A stretch of 64,000 nucleotides of DNA from Streptomyces sp. HUAS CB01 (lineage in GTDB: Bacteria; Actinomycetota; Actinomycetes; Streptomycetales; Streptomycetaceae): assembly GCF_030406905.1 (NCBI RefSeq), contig NZ_CP129137.1:5797501-5861500 (forward strand). Direction: 5' to 3'. Within the stretch, counting starts at the first letter, position 1, and every line of letters begins with the position of its first letter. Positions 59,900 through 64,000 of the stretch are shown in pieces. Below the pieces are notes generated by a model, which saw nothing but the letters and a program-made list of their open reading frames with translations, was not told where the DNA came from and searched no databases. Position numbers and translations under genes: made by a program.

Positions 59900-61276
59900 G
59901 TGGCCGTGACCGAACCCGCTCCGCCGGCACAGCCCGTCGCGCACGAAGGCATCCTGCGCCGCCAGTCGCTCCGCGAGTCGGCGGCACGGACCTACGCCCG
60001 CTCGCTGCCCATCGTCCCGGTGCGGGCCCGAGGGCTGACGATCGAGGGGGCGGACGGGCGGCGGTACCTGGACTGCCTCTCCGGCGCCGGGACCCTCGCC
60101 CTCGGCCACAACCATCCCGTGGTCCTGGAGGCGATCAAGAAGGTGCTCGCCTCCGGAGCGCCGCTCCACGTCCTCGATCTCGCCACTCCGGTCAAGGACG
60201 CCTTCACCACCGAACTGTTCGCCACGCTGCCGCGGCCGCTCGCCGACGACGCCCGCATCCAGTTCTGCGGGCCCGCCGGCACGGATGCCGTCGAGGCAGC
60301 CCTCAAACTGGTCCGCACGGCGACGGGGCGCACGGGGCTCCTCGCGTTCACGGGTGCCTACCACGGCATGACGGCCGGGGCGCTGGACGCCTCCGGGGGT
60401 GCGGCCGACGTCCGCGTGACGCGGCTGCCCTTTCCGCAGAACTACCGCTGTCCGTTCGGGGTCGGCGGTGACCGCGGGGCCGAACTCGCCGCCCGCTGGA
60501 CCGAGAACCTGCTGGACGACCCCAAGGGCGGTGTCCCCGCCCCCGCCGGCATGATCCTCGAACCGGTCCAGGGGGAGGGCGGCGTCATCCCCGCCCCCGA
60601 CGGCTGGCTGCGCCGGATGCGCGAGCTCACCGCGTCCCGTTCCATCCCGCTGATCGCCGACGAGGTGCAGACCGGGGTGGGGCGCACCGGAGCCTTCTGG
60701 GCGGTCGAGCACAGCGGGATCGTCCCCGACGTGATGGTGCTGTCCAAGGCCATCGGCGGTTCCCTCCCTCTCGCCGTGATCGTCTACCGTGCCGATCTGG
60801 ACGTCTGGCAGCCCGGCGCCCACGCCGGGACGTTCCGGGGCAACCAGCTCGCCATGGCGGCGGGCGCGGCCACCCTGGCCTTCGTGCGGGAGAACCGGCT
60901 CGCTGAACGGGCCGCCACCCTCGGCACGCGCATGCTGGGGCAGCTCCAGGGGCTCGCCGCCACCCACCGCTGCATCGGCGACGTACGCGGCCGCGGTCTG
61001 ATGATCGGCGTCGAACTGGTGGATCCCGGCACCGACGACCCGCAGGCCGACGTACCCCCGGCCGACCCCGTGCTCGCCGCAGCCGTGCAGCGGGAATGCC
61101 TGCGCCGCGGGCTCATCGTCGAACTCGGCGGACGCCACTCCGGGGTGGTCCGGCTGCTGCCTCCTCTCACGCTCACCGACGAACAGGCCCAGGCGGTCCT
61201 CGACCGCTTCGCCGACTCCCTGGAAGCGGCCGTGCGCGCACCGCACCGCCGCAACGACACCGGACCGTCTCTGTGA
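59900..61276 (+). CDS. Diaminobutyrate-type class III aminotransferase
   Basis: 458-aa PLP enzyme of the class III family. The PLP-Lys motif is VLSKAIGGSLPL, the active-site Asp is in LIADEVQTGVGRTG, and GPAGTDAVEAALK and GAYHGMTAGALDASG are typical of 2,4-diaminobutyrate--2-oxoglutarate aminotransferases. It would supply diaminobutyrate, a precursor of diaminopropane in hydroxamate siderophores. GTG 59900 has CGGAGGA at 9 nt. First gene of the siderophore cluster; iucA/C-type gene follows after 28 bp. Confidence 0.88.
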   Translation: MAVTEPAPPAQPVAHEGILRRQSLRESAARTYARSLPIVPVRARGLTIEGADGRRYLDCLSGAGTLALGHNHPVVLEAIKKVLASGAPLHVLDLATPVKDAFTTELFATLPRPLADDARIQFCGPAGTDAVEAALKLVRTATGRTGLLAFTGAYHGMTAGALDASGGAADVRVTRLPFPQNYRCPFGVGGDRGAELAARWTENLLDDPKGGVPAPAGMILEPVQGEGGVIPAPDGWLRRMRELTASRSIPLIADEVQTGVGRTGAFWAVEHSGIVPDVMVLSKAIGGSLPLAVIVYRADLDVWQPGAHAGTFRGNQLAMAAGAATLAFVRENRLAERAATLGTRMLGQLQGLAATHRCIGDVRGRGLMIGVELVDPGTDDPQADVPPADPVLAAAVQRECLRRGLIVELGGRHSGVVRLLPPLTLTDEQAQAVLDRFADSLEAAVRAPHRRNDTGPSL

Positions 61277-61304
61277 TCCCGGACGACACCACAAGGAAGT
61301 CCCC

Positions 61305-63302
61305 GTGAACCCCACCCCCGCTGCCGACACCCCAGAACCCGACGTCCGCTCCACCGCGGACCACCACTCGGGGCAGAACGGGACGACGGCCGTCCCCCTC
61401 ACGGTCGAGCCGGCGACGGTGCCGCGGCAGGCGTCGGGATCCTCCGAGGAGCAGGGTGCCGCCGCGCCACCGGTGACGGCCACTGACGCGGCGGAAGGCC
61501 CCGCGGGGACTCCGCCGGGCAGGTCCGCCGACCCGCTCGACCACCCCGACCCACTGGTGGCCGCCGACGCGGGCGCCGTCGAGAACCTCCTGCGCTGCTG
61601 GGTCCGGGAGAACAACCTCCCCGCACCCGGCGGGAACACCCTGCGCATTCCGCTCGGCGCCAGCGGCACCGCCCTGATCGTGCCCGTCCTCCACTGGTCA
61701 CTCGCCGGCTGGCACCGGTTCGGACCACCCGTTCTGGAGGGCGCGCCGGCGGACGCGCCTCCCGCCGACGCCGTCACCGTCGCGGCCCTCCTCACCCGTG
61801 AACCGGGCGGCGACGGCAGCGCGACCGGCCCCGAGGCCCCCCTGCGGCGCGAGGGTGAAAGGCACCGGTCCGACGCGGTCGACCTGGCCGGACGCGTGGC
61901 GGACTCCGTCCGCCGTACGGCCGACTTCATCGAAGACCGGCGGCGGCGCCCCGCCCCTCGGCACGGTGCCGACCTCTTCCTGACCGCCGAGCAGTCACTG
62001 ATCCTGGGTCATCCGCTGCACCCCACTCCCAAGAGCCGCGAAGGGCTCTCCGACGCCGAGGCCCGGCTCTACTCGCCGGAGCTGTACGGCTCCTTCCCGC
62101 TCCACTGGCTGGCCGTCGACCGGTCCGTGCTGGCAGGCGAGTCGGCCTGGACGGAAGAAGGCCGTACGGTACCCGCGGAGCAGCTCACCTCCCGGCTGGC
62201 GGGAGACCTCCCCCTCCCTCCCGGTACCGTCGCCCTGCCGCTGCACCCCTGGCAGGCCCGCGAGGTGGCCCACCGCCCCGAAGCCGCCGCGCTGTTCGAC
62301 GCGGGCCTGCTCCACGACCTGGGCCCCGCGGGTGAACCCTGGCACCCGACCTCCTCCGTCCGCACCGTGCACCGGCCCGGCGCACCGGCCATGCTCAAGC
62401 TCTCGCTCGGCGTTCGCATCACCAACTCCCGTCGTGAGAACCTCCGCAAGGAACTCCACCGCGGCGTGGAGGTCCACCGTCTTCTCCGCAGCGGCCTCGG
62501 CACCCAATGGCGGTCCGCGCACCCCCGCTTCGACATCGTCCGCGATCCCGCGTGGCTCGCCGTGGACACCCCGGACGGAGCGCCGCTGCCCGGAGTCGAC
62601 GTCATGATCCGGCACAACCCGTTCGGTCCCGGCGACGACGCCGTCTGCCTCGCGGGGCTCACCGCCCCACGGCCCTGGCCGGGCCGTGCGGGCACGCACT
62701 CGCGTCTCGCCGAGGTCGTCGGCGGGCTCGCCGCCCGCACGGGCCGTCCCACCGGCGCCGTCGCCGCCGAGTGGTTCCTGCGCTACCTCGACCAGGTCGT
62801 GCGCCCGGTGCTGTGGCTGGACGCCACGGCCGGTGTCGCCCTGGAGGCGCACCAGCAGAACACGCTGGTGATCCTCGATCCGCAGGGGTGGCCCGCCGGC
62901 GGCCGCTACCGCGACAACCAGGGCTACTACTTCCGCGCGTCGCGCCGTGCCGAGCTCGAGCGCCGTCTTCCCGGCATCGGCACCGTCAGCGACACCTTCG
63001 TCGACGACGCCGTCACGGACGAACGCTTCGCGTACTACCTCGGCATCAACAACGTCCTCGGTCTCATCGGCGCCTTCGGATCCCAGAGGCTCGCCGACGA
63101 GCGCGTCCTCGTCGCCGGCTTCCGCCGCTTCCTCGGCTCCGTCCGTGACCTCGGCTCACCGCTCCCGGCGCAGCTCCTGGAGAACCCGACCCTGCGCTGC
63201 AAGGCGAACCTCCTCACCCGGCTCCACGGCCTCGACGAACTCGTCGGCCCGGTCGACACCCAGTCCGTCTACGTCACCATCACCAACCCCCTCCGACCCT
63301 GA
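61305..63302 (+). CDS. IucA/IucC-family NRPS-independent siderophore synthetase
   Basis: 665-aa NIS synthetase that condenses citrate-type carboxylates with amines via acyl-adenylates. The first 75 residues are a Pro/Ala/Thr-rich extension. Catalytic motifs: GHPLHPTPKSREGLS (ATP site), LKLSLGVRITNSRREN, and EAHQQNTLVIL. The C-terminal FhuF-like helix region contains LRCKANLLTRLHGLDEL. GTG 61305 has AAGGAAG about 6 nt upstream. Position between the aminotransferase and acyltransferase makes a siderophore role secure, but the exact product is not known. Confidence 0.92.
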   Translation: MNPTPAADTPEPDVRSTADHHSGQNGTTAVPLTVEPATVPRQASGSSEEQGAAAPPVTATDAAEGPAGTPPGRSADPLDHPDPLVAADAGAVENLLRCWVRENNLPAPGGNTLRIPLGASGTALIVPVLHWSLAGWHRFGPPVLEGAPADAPPADAVTVAALLTREPGGDGSATGPEAPLRREGERHRSDAVDLAGRVADSVRRTADFIEDRRRRPAPRHGADLFLTAEQSLILGHPLHPTPKSREGLSDAEARLYSPELYGSFPLHWLAVDRSVLAGESAWTEEGRTVPAEQLTSRLAGDLPLPPGTVALPLHPWQAREVAHRPEAAALFDAGLLHDLGPAGEPWHPTSSVRTVHRPGAPAMLKLSLGVRITNSRRENLRKELHRGVEVHRLLRSGLGTQWRSAHPRFDIVRDPAWLAVDTPDGAPLPGVDVMIRHNPFGPGDDAVCLAGLTAPRPWPGRAGTHSRLAEVVGGLAARTGRPTGAVAAEWFLRYLDQVVRPVLWLDATAGVALEAHQQNTLVILDPQGWPAGGRYRDNQGYYFRASRRAELERRLPGIGTVSDTFVDDAVTDERFAYYLGINNVLGLIGAFGSQRLADERVLVAGFRRFLGSVRDLGSPLPAQLLENPTLRCKANLLTRLHGLDELVGPVDTQSVYVTITNPLRP

Positions 63303-63406
63303 AGGAAATCCGCTCCGAAGGACCTCGGCGTCCCGAGGAACCGCCCGACCGGGACCGGCACCCCGAAGACCGACCTGTCCGAACTGCTGAGAGGAGAGCG
63401 CCACCC

Positions 63407-64000
63407 ATGCCTCCCGCCGACGCGAGCGCCGACACGGACGGCGCCTCCACCCCCTCCACCGGAGGCGGCGTGGAGGACACCCTCGAACTGCGGCTGCCCG
63501 ACGAACTGGCGGCGCTCTTCGGACAGGACCAGCAATCCGGTCTCCCGACGCCGGCGGACCAGGAAACCCCGAGTGCGACGCCACGCGCAGGCGCCGACGG
63601 CACGGACCTCGACCGTATGCCGCTCCCCGGCGAGGACCTGCTCGACGCCCTCGCCGACTGGGGCGCCGTGGCCACCCCGATCGGCTCCTTCCAGCTCGTG
63701 CCCGTCCGGATCGAGCGCGATCTGCCGTTGATCAGCCGCTGGATGAACGACCCCGCCGTCGCGGCCTTCTGGGAGCTGGCCGGACCGGAATCCGTCACCG
63801 AGGCCCACCTCGGCAGCCAGCTGACGGGGGACGGCCGCAGCGTCCCCTGCCTCGGCGTGCTCGACGGCGCGCCCATGGGCTACTTCGAGATCTACCGCGC
63901 CGACCTCGACCCCCTGGCCCGCCACTACCCGGCCCGGCCCCATGACACCGGCATCCACCTCCTCGTCGGGGGTGTCGCCGACCGCGGCCGCGGTGTCGGC
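63407..64000 (+). CDS. GNAT acyltransferase of siderophore (AlcB/IucB) type, truncated by window end
   Basis: At least 198 aa; the frame stays open to the end of the window, so the C-terminus is missing. Residues 1-80 are a disordered Ala/Asp/Gly-rich tail. The AlcB/RimJ-like GNAT domain starts about residue 85 (FQLVPVRIERDLPLISRWMNDPAVAAFWELAGP) with YFEIYRADLDPLARHYP and the acetyl-CoA loop beginning GVADRGRGVG. Homologues acetylate the N-hydroxylated amine before NIS condensation. GAGGAGAG at 8 nt is the SD. Confidence 0.85.
   Translation, partial: MPPADASADTDGASTPSTGGGVEDTLELRLPDELAALFGQDQQSGLPTPADQETPSATPRAGADGTDLDRMPLPGEDLLDALADWGAVATPIGSFQLVPVRIERDLPLISRWMNDPAVAAFWELAGPESVTEAHLGSQLTGDGRSVPCLGVLDGAPMGYFEIYRADLDPLARHYPARPHDTGIHLLVGGVADRGRGVG

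Overview
The window is high-GC actinobacterial chromosome, almost certainly Streptomyces. The evidence is the strong G/C third-position bias, the osmoregulatory osaC/osaAB locus, the glutamate transporter operon gluABCD with its gluRK two-component system, and the core order ftsK-rimO-pgsA-cinA-clgR ... recA-recX ... miaB-miaA-dapF ... hflX. This order matches my memory of the S. coelicolor SCO5747-SCO5801 region; I could not run an alignment. There is no insertion sequence, prophage, integrase or CRISPR array. The window looks like conserved chromosome core with a few lineage-specific inserts.

Layout. (1) 1-3190: the 3' part of a 23S rRNA gene, a 5S rRNA gene, a terminator, tRNA-Thr(GGU) and a second terminator. 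(2) 3204-12601: the osmotic-stress module, with osaC (RsbW-like kinase/PAS/GAF/SpoIIE phosphatase) divergent from osaA (poly-HAMP hybrid histidine kinase) and osaB (response regulator). (3) 12725-20355: DNA translocase ftsK, a RodZ-like HTH membrane protein, the overlapping rimO-pgsA-cinA genes, protease regulator clgR and a Dps protein. (4) 20562-30577: a small membrane protein, a short-chain dehydrogenase, the repair genes nei and lhr, an AraC regulator with the azlCD branched-chain amino acid exporter, and an unrecognised toroid-like protein. (5) 30657-34367: a DUF3046 protein, an AI-2E-type permease, and SOS-regulated recA with recX. (6) 34968-37779: a sulfur module (a short Cys-ending leader ORF, a large RNA hairpin, cysteine dioxygenase and rhodanese) and an FAD monooxygenase. 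(7) 37965-43717: gluABCD, divergent from gluRK. (8) 44112-56834: a TAXI binding protein, tRNA-modification genes miaB and miaA, a degenerate extradiol-dioxygenase homologue, a Gly-Ser repeat protein with an antitoxin-like protein, dapF, the (p)ppGpp enzyme rshA, an M1 metallopeptidase and the GTPase hflX. (9) 56957-59598: two tandem, duplicated trypsin-like lipoproteins. (10) 59900-64000: the start of an NRPS-independent siderophore cluster (diaminobutyrate aminotransferase, IucA/IucC synthetase, hydroxamate-type acyltransferase), cut by the window end.

Where a start was ambiguous I used Shine-Dalgarno (SD) quality, spacing and a recurring leaderless layout: a TANNNT-like -10 box, 6-7 nt, then ATG/GTG with no SD. 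Protein functions rest on motifs I could read. The most novel-looking item is the probable cysteine-responsive attenuator upstream of cysteine dioxygenase (35914-36148). The siderophore cluster is second. I did not see a clearly unprecedented multi-gene system.
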